Notes: generated from the letters alone by a model not told the origin. Positions 9,222 to 21,997 are shown, numbered from the stretch's first letter. The stretch: 31,282 nt of DNA from Amanita rubescens (GCA_015039365.1 WION01000579.1:1-31282), one strand, 5' to 3'. A program made the numbers and translations.

Positions 9222-10932
9222 TTAATATTCAGCCTCCTCGACATCAGCGGAATCGATGCCAACTTCTTCGTAATCTTTTTCAAGCGCAGCGAGATCTTCG
9301 CGAGCCTCGGAGAATTCACCCTCTTCCATACCTTCACCAACGTACCAGTGAACAAAAGCGCGCTTGGAATAGAGGAGATCGAACTTGTGGTCAAGTCGGC
9401 TCCATGCGGAAGAGATGGCGGTTGTGTTGGACAACATGCACATGCTACGGCTAACCTTGGCCAGATCACCACCAGGGACGTGCGCAGGAGGTTCATTGCA
9501 GATACCAAGCTTGAAGCCAGTAGGGCACCAATCGACGAATTGGATTGTTCGCTTCGTCTTGATAATCGCAACAGCTGCGTTCACATCCTTTGGTACAACG
9601 TCTCCACGATAGAGCAATGCGCAGGCCACTGGGATACAAGTTAAATGCGAATGCCAGATGAAAGGTCAAAAGTACATACTGTATTTTCCTTCTCGAGGAT
9701 CACATTTAACCATCTGGTTGCCGGGCTCGAAACATGAGAAGGTCATATCGGCCACGGAGTTCTGCTCGTGATGCGCCTTTTCTGCTGAAATAATGGGAGC
9801 AAATGTAGCAAGAGGGAAGTGAATACGAGGGAAGCTAATATCTTTTAGCACGAAAACCAGAAGAAGATAACAGATGCTACTTACGGAACCAAGTTTGTCT
9901 GGAATTCGTTGAGATCGACGTTCAAAGAGCCATCAAATCGTAATGAAGCTGTGATTGAAGAGACAACCTGGGCAATCAATCTATTAAGGTTCGTGAGACT
10001 AGGCGACGTTATGTTTAGATTCTTTTTGCAAATGTCGTATATAGCTTCGTTATCGACCTGGATACAAATGAGAAGACGAAACTAAGATTCAGTGGGTACC
10101 CACCATGAAAGAACAGTCGGAGTGTTCGAGGGTCGTGTGAGTAGTCAAGACGGAGTTGTAAGGCTCAACAACCGAGTTGGCTAACGTTGGGGCCGGATAA
10201 ACACTAAATTCCAACTTGGATTTCTTGCCGTAGTCCGTAGAGAGGCGCTCCAGGATCAGAGCACCAAACCCAGATCCCGTTCCACCACCGAACGAATGGA
10301 AAACGAAGAACCCTTGTAAACCAGAGCAATTGTCGGCCAATCTGCGGACCTTGTCCATAACGTTATCTATTTGCTCTTTTCCAATAGTGTAGTGGCCTCG
10401 TGCATCTATGAGATACGTTAAGTTAAAGTTGCGATGCTATGGCACGACGGATAACATACAATTGCTAGCTGCGTCTTCCTTTCCAGTTAAGAGGGTTTCT
10501 GGATGGAACAGACTTCGATAAGGGCCGCTTCTGACTTCATCAATAACGTTGGGCTCGAGATCAATATACAGGGAACGGGGGACATGTTTCCCCGCAGAGG
10601 TCTCTGAGAAGAAAGTGCTAAAACCGTCGTCATTGTGGGACGGGGAACCATCCATAATGCGACCATCCGGCTTTAAAGGTGGACGTGAGTAGAAAATCGA
10701 CCCTGAACAAAATTAACACACGCTTAAACCGTGTTCTACGGTATAGAGTTCCCCTGCGATAATCTGATCAGTATCACGCCATTTCCACATGTCATACAAA
10801 GCACAATAAACGCGTTTGGCGCGCATAGAATGCATTCATAATGCATCTCCTCAAAGCATGTTCATACTTACAGCAGGCATTACCGATCTGGACTCCAGCC
10901 TGACCGACATGTACAGAGATGACTTCACGCAT
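9222..10932 (-). CDS. TUB1: Alpha-tubulin, left copy (7 exons)
   Basis: Alpha subunit of the microtubule heterodimer; it binds a non-exchangeable GTP. The exons, in transcript order, are 10932-10872, 10753-10722, 10670-10460, 10405-10104, 10057-9885, 9834-9680 and 9628-9222, giving 446 residues with every junction in phase. It starts [21 protein letters not shown] and has the GTP-binding GGGTGSG loop. The T7 loop (VDLNEFQTN) carries the catalytic Glu that acts on the beta-subunit nucleotide. The C-terminus is acidic and ends EEAEY, with a terminal Tyr. The luminal loop around residue 40 reads [10 protein letters not shown] and has no Lys-40 equivalent. Compared with the right copy it lacks four introns in its 3' half. 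It is divergent from CFT2 (574 bp between starts). Confidence 0.96.
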
Positions 10933-11506
10933 TTTCCAAGAGACGATGACACTTAAATGGCTAATCTAGACATATCAGAACTCCCCGTGAGGAATGACGC
11001 GTGGGGAGTACTTACAGAGTGGTTGGGGTAGGACTACCGCGATGGCGGAACGAAACAAGATTTTGTTGGACGACTGAGGCTAAAGATCAACTCGTGTCAT
11101 TCCCACGGCACACATGCCAAATTCCCATGGTCCGTGCGTCCTGCCGCATGTAAGTTTGTACGTACTATCATGCAGGAGTGAGCGCATAAACACTTAAGGT
11201 GAATAATAATGACGTCCGGCGCTCTACAAAGTGATATACGGAAAAGGTCTTCACCAGCATTTGCAGTAAAATTAATAAGATGTCTGGCTTGAGCCTGCTG
11301 TTTTCCCAACGCTGGGATCAAATTTTGGTGGTTCATGGTCATATAACGGCTAGTCGGTCGGGTTGCATGAGACACGTACGCGCCCGACCTTCGAATTCAA
11401 GAACAAAACCGCGCGCTGCAGTCCAGCCGCGTGACGTCATTCGTTGTTTGCCTCCAGCCTGCAAAGCCAACAACACTCTTGACTTGCCGTTACTCGGGCA
11501 TATGAC
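10933..11506. other. Divergent promoter region between alpha-tubulin and CFT2
   Basis: This is the shared upstream region of two outward-facing genes. I see no coding content I trust. The notable site is the CRE palindrome annotated separately. Confidence 0.6.
11432..11439. promoter_or_regulatory. CRE/ATF palindrome TGACGTCA
   Basis: A perfect 8-bp CRE lies 67 bp upstream of the CFT2 start codon. In fungi bZIP factors of the ATF/CREB class bind this sequence. Functional use is inferred from position only. Confidence 0.4.
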
Positions 11507-14500
11507 ATGATAACTTTTACCCCGCTTGCTGGGGCCGCCAAGTCGTCGCGGATCACACCACTATGTTATCTTCTACAAGTCGACGATGTTCGCATATTGT
11601 TAGACTGCGGCTCTCCTGACTGGGCACCAGAGTCTTCCGAGAATGATTCGGAGGACGAACCCTTTTTTTGGGAAGAGTACTGCAAAGCGCTCCGCGAGTA
11701 AGTCTTCGGTTTATGACAGATTAACTTGTGTAATGGACCAGATTAGATGCGCTCCTTCTGTAGACCTCATCCTGCTCTCTCATGGCGATCTTGCCCACGT
11801 CGGATTGTACCCTTTTGCCTATGCTCGTTGGAATCTCAAGGCGCCCGCGTATAGCACATTACCTGTCCAAGCAATGGGGCGCATGGCGGTTACAGAGGAT
11901 GTCGAGGGTATTAGAGACGAGGAGGACGTAGGGGATGGTCCAGACAACGAAGATGAAGCAGCTCAATCAGAGCACAGCGCCGAGGCCGAAGCCGCAGAAA
12001 GCATCTCAGCAAAGCGTAAATACGTTGCTACCCTGGCCGAGGTACATGATGCATTCGAGCATCTCAATACCCTGCGCTATTCGCAGCCAACACATTTGCA
12101 GGGTTTGTTCAATAGTAGCCAATTCGGTTTCATCTCTCTTATTTATTATCTCATACTTCAGGGAAATGTCAAGGCCTCACGATCACTCCTTTCAATGCTG
12201 GGCATACCCTTGGTGGTACCATATGGAAAATTCGTTCACCTTCGTCCGGCACCATTCTCTATGCCGTCAATCTAAACCACATGCGCGAACGTCACTTGGA
12301 TGGGACAGTGTTGATCCGTCATGCTGCTGGAGGGGCATTTGAACCCTTGGCCCGACCTGATTTATTCATCACTGACGCAGACCGAGCATTCTGCGGTCAC
12401 TAGCCGGCGGAAAGATAGGGATGCATCCCTTATAGGTGTGTCCATCGCATGCGTTCTTGAAGTGCTTATGTTAAAGTATTCAAGATACCATAACGTCTAC
12501 GCTTACCTCGCGTTCCTCTCTATTACTTCCCTGTGATTCAAGTATCAGAGTTCTCGAGCTACTTGTCCTGCTTGATCAGCATTGGAATTATTCGAAGCTC
12601 AAGTTCCCTATCTGTTTCCTGTCACGAACAGGCAGAGAGATGCTGACACATGTTAGAAGCATGATGGAATGGTTGGGCGGAACTCTCAGCAAGGAAGATA
12701 TGGGTGAGGACAACACTGCCGGGCGGCGGGGTCAGTCCAAACGGAAACGCGATGAAGAAGGGGATGACGATGCTTTGGGTGCCCTAGCCCTGCGATTTAA
12801 GCAAGTTACTACAACCATTAGAAAACTGCTTATGTATTGACCACGCTGAGCAGGCATTTGGAATTCTTCCCGAATCCGCAAGCACTAATGCAAACATATT
12901 CTTCAAAGGAACCAAAGCTAATACTGGCTGTTCCTGCATCATTATCACATGGACCATCAAGACACCTCTTCGCCGACTTTGCCGCTGTACCAGACAACGT
13001 TGTTCTCCTCACCAGTCGCGGAGAAGAAGGCACACTTGGACGTGTTCTTTTCAATATGTGGAATGATTCACAACGACCCGATGACAAATGGGATCGAGGA
13101 AAGGTTGGAATCAACATCATGATGAATGGCACAGTTGAAACTTCAAGTTCGTATTAACTCTGATATGTTTGCTCGAAATTGTTTTAACGTGTTATATCAG
13201 TTAAATCACAAAGTTCCTCTGCAGGGTGCAGAGCTCGAGGCTTATTTACAAAAAGAGCGCGCTGCCAAAGAGAGGGAAGCTGCTCAACAAGCCGCCCTTG
13301 TACGCAGCCAACGGATGCTGGAAGCTGATGAAGATGAGAGTGATTCAGAATCCGACTCCGACGCAGATGAAGAAGATGAAGTCAGGCAAGCGTTGAGGGG
13401 CGAATCGGGGGATGTGGATATGGACCCTTCGACTGAATTAACTAAAAGCCAACGAAAAAGAGGAGAGAAAGGTCTTGACGGTACCGATTGGGGCCTGGAT
13501 GGTGATGAGGGACTGACGAAACAGTTGCTTTCATATGATATCTTCCTCAAGGGAAACGTTTCGAAGTCAACGTCTTTCTTTAAAACTGCAGGAATTCAGA
13601 CTCAGCGGTTCAGGATGTTCCCTTACGTAGAGAAGAAGAGACGAGTGGATGAATATGGTGAAACAATCGATGTAGGGATGTGGCTCAGAAAAGGCAAAGC
13701 ATTTGAAGAGCTTGCTGAGGATGATGAGTCGAAGGACCAAAAACGTCGCCTACAGGCAGAGGAGGACGCTAAGGTGTGATCTCTTTTCTTCATTTACCTA
13801 GCTAGGGCTGACAAGATGACAGAAGGGCATCAAGGAAGCACCGTCAAAATTTGTCACGACGACTGCAGAGGTTCAGTTAGCTTGCCGTCTTTTATTCGTC
13901 GACATGGAGGGTTTGAACGACGGTCGCGCAGTGAAAACGATAGTCCCTCAAGTAAACCCTCGCAAAATGGTATTTACTCATGTCTTTTCGAGGGCCGGGC
14001 TGCTTACACCATTTCAAAAAAAGATAATTGTGCATGCATCGTCTGTATCCACAGATGCGTTGATCGAGAGCTGTGGAAACATCCGTACCATGACGAAGGA
14101 TATTTTTACTCCTCAGGTTGGAGAATCAATCCAGATAGGACAACAGACGAACAGCTTCTCGATATCAATCAGCGACGAACTATTAGCGACCGTGAATATG
14201 TCCAGGGTGCGTGTTGACGTATTTGTATCAGGGGTGTAATCAATTTTGGAAATAGTTTGAAGATAACTGAAGTTGGATACGTCACTGGGAGGGTGGTAGC
14301 GCATGCTAATGCAACGATACCTACTCTCGATCCGGTTTCTTCCGCGCCCACTCAAAACAATGCTGTTACGAACGCACAGGATGAGCGACAGCGAATCCTC
14401 GGATCACGACCATCGATGACCTTGCCACGGTCTACGATGATCGGAGAACTGAAGTTGACGGCATTGAAGGCGAGGTTGACGGCGATTGGAGTACAAGCCG

Positions 14501-14689
14501 AGTTGGTAGGAGAAGGAGTACTTATTTGTGGAGCATCCGGGAAACACGCGTCATCTGAGGTGCCAGCAGAGGCCGTGGCAGTCAGAAAGACGGCAAGGGG
14601 GCGGGTTGAAGCTGGAAGGGCATGTATCTGAAGTCTATTATCTTGTAAGGCGGGAGATCTACAACCTTCACGCGCTTGTAGCAGCCTGA
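11507..14689 (+). CDS. CFT2: CFT2/CPSF2 (CPSF100) mRNA 3'-end processing subunit, frame-broken
   Basis: Metallo-beta-lactamase/beta-CASP protein of the cleavage and polyadenylation factor; it is the catalytically degenerate partner of CPSF73/Ysh1. Exons: 11507-11697, 11747-12102, 12162-12435 (broken near 12389), 12485-12800, 12854-13133 or 13146, 13201-13773, 13823-13969, 14024-14206, then about 14263-14689. It begins ITPLCYLLQVDDVRILLDCG. The metal motif is the degenerate SHGDLAHVG expected for this subunit. Later landmarks are LPCDSSIRVLELLVLLDQHW, an acidic linker at about 13320-13410, and MFPYVEKKRRVDEYGE. The intron at 12801 is GC-AG. Family agreement demands +1 corrections at about 12389 and 14611; otherwise translation stops at TAG 12401 and at TGA 14629. 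Two further places (13134, 14207-14268) are ambiguous. With the shifts read through, the C-terminus is VYYLVRREIYNLHALVAA. These are either assembly errors or a decaying copy. Confidence 0.88.
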
Positions 14690-14794
14690 CAATGACGATC
14701 AATCGGGGATTTCCAGAAAAGGAAGGAGTATTTTGGCTCGTAAATTTGAGGATGCCCTCTAACCACTTGGCTGCTCTTCCTCTCACTTTCCTCC

Positions 14795-16640
14795 ATGCGT
14801 GAAGTTATCTCTCTCCACGTTGGCCAGGCTGGCATCCAAATTGGAAATGCTTGCTGTATGCCCTTCATCTTGATCTTAGTCTCTTACTTACAGAGTATTA
14901 GGGGAATTATATACCCTCGAGCACGGTCTGAGCGTATGTTGGTTGGCACCTAATCATCCCGTCTTGTTGACCTTTTTCTCTCTTTCAGCCCGATGGCCGT
15001 CTGGCACCCGACTCGCCCTCTGCTCACGACAGTGGTTTCTCTACTTTTTTCTCTGAGACGGGCAGCGGGAAGCATGTCCCCCGGTCTCTGTACATTGACC
15101 TCGAACCTGGCGTAATCGACGAGGTAAAAACGGGCACTTATCGATCACTTTTTCATCCCGAGACTCTGATCTCTGGTAAAGAAGACGCCGCCAACAACTG
15201 TTAGCTCTTAGCCCATCCTTCTTTGATCTATTTTTACGTATTATTTAAGATGCCCGTGGTCATTATACTGTCGGAAAAGAACTTATTGACCCTGTCATGG
15301 AGAGGATTCGCCGTCTTGCGGACAATTGCAGTGGTCTACAAGGATTTTTCGTGTTCCACTCGTTCGGCGGAGGCACTGGTTCAGGTCTCGGGGCACTGCT
15401 ACTAGAGCGTCTCTCTACCGACTACGGCAGGAAATCTAAGCTCGAATTTTGCGTCTATCCTGCTCCTCAGCTGTCCAGTTCAGTCGTTGAACCATACAAC
15501 TCTGTTTTGACAACGCACACCACGCTTGAACACTCTGATTGCTCTTTCATGGCAAGTTTGCGTTATTATTGCGAAGCATTGTGCTTAACATAATGTCCCT
15601 TTCAGGTTGATAATGAGGCCATCTACGATATATGCAAGAAAAAAATCGGCGTTTCTTCTCCTAGTTTCTTGAACCTGAATAGGTTGATCGCGCAAGTCGT
15701 GTCTTCCGTCACGGCGTCATTACGTTTCGATGGGTCACTGAATGTTGATTTGAATGAATTCCAAACCAATCTAGTACCGTACGTACAGACAGCATGTTTC
15801 ACTTCCGTTTCCTTACGTTTTCCAGATTCCCGCGCATTCATTTCCCGTTGGCTACATACGCACCTCTTTTATCAGCGGAGAAGGCTGGACACGAACAAAA
15901 TTCTGTGAACGAGATGACGTTTTCATGCTTCGAGCATGGTAACCAGATGGTAATTCCCAATCTCTAGTTTTTCATGGGATGCTTATGATGTCGTAGGTAA
16001 AATGCGATCCAAAAGAAGGAAAATATAGTTAAGTTTTAAGTTCATTAAGTTATCATTTCATCTTGTTCTAACATTCTTGCAGTGGCGTGTTGCCTCCTAT
16101 TCCGAGGTGATGTTGTTCCCAAGGATGTTCAAGGAGCTGTTGCAAGCATCAAGATGAAGCGCACAATTCAGTTCGTTGACTGGTGTCCGACTGGCTTTAA
16201 GGTATCCCTTACTCAGTCAGAGTTACATATATCGTCTAATCAACTTGCTAGATTGGAATATGCAACGAGCCAGCAGTAGCTGTCCCAGGAGGCGATTTGG
16301 CTAAAGCTTCACGCAGCCTGTGTATGCTGTCGAACACAACTGCTATTTCTTCTGCCTGGAGCCGCCTTGGTATGATTTATTTCATTATCCAAAGACAAGC
16401 TCGTAAATAATGCTGTTCAGATCACAAGTTTGATCTCTTGTATTCCAAGCGTGCTTTCGTGCACTGGTATGTTGGGGAAGGAATGGAAGAGGTAGCCTTC
16501 TCTTGTTCGTTGTTATCAAGTCTTAACATCGTTTCAAGGGTGAATTTTCTGAGGCTCGTGAAGACCTTGCCGCTCTCGAAAAAGATTATGAAGAGGTCGG
16601 GATCGACTCCGCTGATGTCGAAGAAGCTGCCGAATATTGA
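14795..16640 (+). CDS. Alpha-tubulin, right copy (11 exons)
   Basis: A second alpha-tubulin. The exons are 14795-14855, 14902-14933, 14989-15199, 15250-15551, 15606-15778, 15826-15949, 15997-16027, 16083-16201, 16252-16369, 16421-16491 and 16539-16640, giving 447 residues, all in phase. It starts [20 protein letters not shown], keeps the GGGTGSG nucleotide loop and the LNEFQTN Glu, and ends EEAAEY. Six introns match the left copy in position and phase. Four extra introns (15950, 16202, 16370 and 16492) are unique to this copy. The intron at 15552-15605 starts GCAAGT rather than GT; no GT donor nearby preserves the frame. It lies 105 bp downstream of CFT2 in the same direction. Residues differ from the left copy at many sites, for example [13 protein letters not shown] against [13 protein letters not shown], so the two are diverged paralogues. 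Confidence 0.95.
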
Positions 16641-16796
16641 GGCAAGGGATCATAATCAGCGTCGGTACGGATCTTTCATAGACCTCTTTATCCCGCCTTT
16701 CCACTGTTTCGCTCCCAATATATATCATTTGATTGCTATTCTATGAATCAAGAAATACTTTTCTCTTCGTATTTCTAGTCTATTCTAATATTTCCT

Positions 16797-17897
16797 TCAA
16801 GCTTTCTCGTCTCGTTCCTCTAAGATAAGGGTTACGCTGATGCCTTCATCTGTCAGCTTCACCTTCGCACTAGTAGTTATTGGTCATTAGCGAGCACGTT
16901 GTTTTAAGAATAGCCTTTACCAGCTCATGTCCTTTATAATGTAGTCTGGGTTGGAGGATTCTACTTGCTGTTTGCTATGACTAGTCAGTAAGGCGATTGT
17001 CTTGCAGCCAGCTGCGCGGCCACTTCTAACGCCCGAAGGTGCATCTTCGAACACGATACCTGCACGAGTCAATGTGTCGGGCACCCAAAAGACACAGACG
17101 CGGTTCGCTCACAAGTTTCCGGCTGAACTTCGCATTTCTGAGCTCCCAGGAGGTAAGGTTCTGGACTAAGTACAAGAGATGCCAGTGGTGAATTGCCAGG
17201 GTTGAATAATGCCTGGCAGGGACATACTTTGGTTTTCCCCAAGTCACATCGTCAGCCGTGATGAAGACATCGGGAATTGGTATATTTGTCGTCTGCAATG
17301 CAGAAGAAGCATAGGCCCTTGTAGCTGATGTACATATAGCCCAGCGAGGTTTTGGCAGATGTCTTGCATGAGAAAGCTGTTGAGGGTTAATCGTTAACTT
17401 CTTGATAGTCTTAAGCTTTGCAATCACCTCTGCCATCAAGGCGGCCACGCCAGGAAGTTGTACTATGCCCGGTAAACCATTTTGTCCGGACGTCTCAACA
17501 ATTGCTAGTTCGAACCGTTTGGCTTCTTCCTGAGGACCCGTTTGTAAATACAGTCATTACGACATAAAATTGATTGACTATACCTCGAGTTTTTGCGGGT
17601 CTTGTATTCCACAGTATTTCTTTAAATTATCAACTGTTCTGACGCCATGCGATGCTGAAGTAGACCGCTTCAATTGTCGGAAGTTTCGAAGGCGCGGGGA
17701 AGCTTACATCTCAGGATGTCACGGACGTCTATGTTAAGATAAGATTCCGCGAACGTTTGCCAAGCACCTATGACGCCAGCGGTGGAGTCCACCAAGGTGC
17801 CGTCCATGTCAAAGAGGCTGTTAGAGACATTAGCGATCGTGGCGGTGTTAAAGGTGAAATATTACATCGCATTTGCCTCAATAGTCGTTGTCTGCAT
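16797..17897 (-). CDS. HAD-family phosphatase, Gpp1/Dog-like
   Basis: Small-substrate phosphatase of the haloacid dehalogenase superfamily. It is most like fungal glycerol-3-phosphate and 2-deoxyglucose-6-phosphate phosphatases. Exons in transcript order: 17897-17866, 17817-17708, 17654-17584, 17529-17428, 17376-17228, 17165-17113, 17059-16921 and 16869-16797, giving 242 residues. Motif I is FDMDGTLVDS (nucleophile Asp14, acid/base Asp16), motif II is the Thr/Ser of CTSATR, the motif III Lys is in WGKPNPEPY, and motif IV is VFEDAPSG. The cap domain lies between motifs I and II (SSHGVRTVDNLKKYCG). The 51-nt intron at 17377-17427 is in frame and stop-free. The expected length for the family is about 250. 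Substrate is inferred from the family only. It is convergent with the right tubulin and divergent from SEC15. Confidence 0.9.
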
Positions 17898-18040
17898 GTA
17901 GATATGTTGACCGGGAACTAGTTTGCCGTTCAAGTTGCGAAATACAGTAATGATAGTGATTGGCGAACTCGGGCCGGTAAGTTTTGGGAAGAAAGTTGAT
18001 GACAAATGGTGACACCGGGTACCTTCTCGTCGGCTTCATT

Positions 18041-20927
18041 ATGCCTCCGCGTAGCAGACGTCCTCACTATACACAGGAACAGATCGACCAGCAATTACAA
18101 CAGATCCACCTTCTTGATCCATCGTCATCGTCGGAAAATCTTGAACAGCTCGGTCCCATAATTAAATTGATTCACAGCAACAGACACCAAGAAGCGTACC
18201 TGAGGACAATCCAGGGGCTCATCGAATCTAAGGATGCAGAGATTGAGCGAATATGCAGTGAAAACTACCAAGACTTCATCGCATCTGTCTCCACCATGTT
18301 TACAGTGAAGGCTTATACCGATGCTATGAAAGAAAGCATTGCCTCCCTCGATGGGGGCGTATCGCAACTTGGGAAAGGCCTGGTTGAGAAAAAAAGGAAT
18401 TTGCTCCAAAACAAGAAACTAGCGGGAAATCTCGACGAGGCCATAGACACGTTACAGGCCTGTCTGAGGATTCTAGATGTCGTTGACAGAGTAGGAAAGA
18501 TGATTCATGAAGGAAATTATTGGAGTGCACTGAGGGTCTGTCGTCTTCTCAATGTTCCAGTACGCATCCTCAAGTTGGATTTAGTCGCTTGAAGATATTC
18601 AAAGGCTACCCGCCACATCACTATCTCAAACGCCGTTCTACCAGCATATTTTATCTTCTCTACCATCACTCCGCGCCCAAATTAAGGACGCAGTTACGGC
18701 ATCTATGAAGCAATGGTTGCTCGAAATAAGAAATGTGAGCGCGGAAGTTGGCAAGTTGGCTATGGAAGCCACGGAAGCCAGGACACGACGTTGGCGATCA
18801 CGGCGAGAGAAAGATCCATTGTTGCGATCGAGTCGAGTTGGCAGCGCCGTGGAAACAATAACTTATGAGAAGACAGATTGTAAGCATATGGGTTAATATC
18901 TGCGACCCATGCCTAACTCTCGGTCAGTTGATGTCCTTAACAATGATAAACTTCACGTGGATTTCAAGCCTTTGTTTGAATGCATACATATTTATACTGC
19001 TCTCAATTCACTCGACGAACTTAAACGGTCGTATCAAGCAGATAGAAAGGTATGCTGTCGATGATTAACGGGGTGAACGGACCTCTTATCCAAGATGAAG
19101 GCTCAATCCAATCTTATCATCCCGAGTCCTTTCAATCTGGTCAATTTGACAACGCTGATCCAGGAAATATCCGGGTTTTTCATAGTTGAGAGCCACGTTC
19201 TGGAGAGTGCAGGTACTTTTCGATCGCCGCAAGATGTTGAGGAACTTTGGGATACCCTCGTGAAGGGCCTGACTGCTGGTGTCGAGAGGGCTCTTTCAAC
19301 AGAGTCAGATCCCGATGTGTTTTTAAAGACTAAGGAATGCCTCATTGGTTTCCTCATGACACTCGAGGTGCGCGATGTCCTTGTACCAATTCCGGATTGT
19401 CTTATGGTATGCTAGACGTCGTCGTACTCCACGGGCTCATTACATTCCTTTCTATCACTTCTCCTTGAAAAATATGCACAGTTGCTCGAGGCTAAGTTTA
19501 GTGCTAAATTTGACTTTGTAAGGTTTCGCGATGAGTATGTCTGGTTTTGGCTGATTTGTTGGCTTCAGACTGTACGAGAAGATGACCATTTGGCTATGTT
19601 AGCAGAAAATACGGAGGAACTTGAAGCAATTCTTGGCCTTGTATGGATCACTGAGGCAGAACGAACGGAGCTTAAGCAGTAAGCTATTGTCGATACACGT
19701 GGAACGGCTACTTATCCACCTGGAATTCTAGAATGCGACTGCCTCAGCCATTACCTTGGTCACAAACATTTTATCTTTGCTGCCGCGACGTATGCACAAT
19801 AGCTTTGGTCAATGTATCTTTGCTAATACTGCATTCAAGATTAGAGGATTCATTCAACAATTTTATGCTTTTGTGGAGAGCGTATCACAGCATCATAGAA
19901 ACGTCGACGACCTTCTTTGCAAGGTATGGATGATATCCATGCGGCCACATCGTTCACTCACACGGCGTCGCAGTCTCTGGATAACTTCCTTGCCAACCAC
20001 GTCTGTGAGACGATAAGTCAACGACTTACGCAGACGTTGACCCTATCCCAAATCGCGCAAATCGTGACAAACTTAGAACATTTCCAGGTTGCATGTCCAG
20101 AACTGGAACACACACTCAACAACTTACGGTCAGCACCTCTCTCTGCTGGCGTTCACCGCTGACCTTTGCTTTAGCTTTGTACAGAGAGGAGGTGCGATAA
20201 AGTTGCATGCAATCACTTCCCTCGAGGCGACTCTCACTCGGGCGCTCGCAAGAATTACAAGCCTCATAACTTCCAAACTCGACCAATTCTTTGAGCTGTC
20301 CGAGTACGAGTGGACCCCGCCAACGTGCGAGAGTTCCCCGAGCATGTACCTTTACGAGCTCGTCAATTGGCTGACGACAGTCGTGGACTCTCTGTACATC
20401 AAGGAGATATACAAGGACGAAGCTTATAAAGGGGCGCTTAATTACATCGCGGGATGTATAATGGTATGTGAAATGCATGGTGCGATACACGGTTGATTGA
20501 TTTGATTGATCAGAATTTCTTGATCGGGCGAGACGTTCCTATGATGAACGAGAACGCGATATCAAATATCATGATTGATATTGACTTCCTTGAGGAGGAA
20601 CTTAAGAGGATCGGCAGATCTCACCTTTCTTCAGCTTTCATCGAGCTCCGAATGGTAAGAAAGACTTTTGGAAATAAATGAATTGTCATAAACAAATCTT
20701 CTCAGACTGCAAATATACCATTGAGCGATACCGTCCAAGAATACCTAATTCCAGCTAATCGTCACACGACATATGCAGCTGTCAAACACAAACGTTTACA
20801 AGCCCTTTTGGAAAAACTTGCTAAATATGGCGCTACCCAAAAAAATCTTTCTACCCGAGAAATCGCGGAAAGGAGAAGGAAGGAGGCGGATGCGGTCGGC
20901 AGGCTATTCCCTGGTGAAGGGCGTTAA
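18041..20927 (+). CDS. SEC15: Exocyst subunit Sec15 (EXOC6)
   Basis: Subunit of the octameric exocyst that tethers secretory vesicles at the plasma membrane and binds the Rab GTPase Sec4. The 12-exon model has exon starts 18041, 18585, 18928, 19101, 19416, 19569, 19732, 19840, 19974, 20187, 20514 and 20706, and ends at 20927. It gives 775 residues, the normal length, with all junctions in phase. Landmarks in order are QEAYLRTIQGLIESKDAEIERIC near the N-terminus, AVTASMKQWLLEIRNVSAEV in the middle, the IIPSPFNLVNLT segment and the C-terminal domain MYLYELVNWLTTVVDSL. The first intron uses GTCTGT at 18536. A closer GTACGC would give a 25-nt intron and adds residues the family lacks. An upstream in-frame ATG at 17984 exists, but the MPPRSRRPHYTQEQ start looks more natural. 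Confidence 0.95.
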
Positions 20928-21188
20928 GTCATGTGTCACATGTCACATTTGAAGACTGGCGTATAGTTGCCTCTATTTATGCCACGGCATATCTTGCAAC
21001 AATCTACCCAACAGAACAAGCATATGTATGATAAAACGCAAGAAGACATGAATTGAAAAATAGGATTGACAGGGAAGAGCTATTAGGAAATGTAACAAGG
21101 GCAACGATGCGTACGGTTTTCGGTATCGTGAGGGGATCGTAAATCGTGCAACAACACCTATACATGTCCCAAGCACGCAGGAATTGAA

Positions 21189-21997
<809 letters not shown>

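Noticed and set aside
18560..18584. A 25-nt intron in SEC15 using a GTACGC donor
   Set aside because: Too short for splicing, and it keeps residues the family lacks; GTCTGT at 18536 gives a normal 49-nt intron and restores SALR-SLEDIQ.
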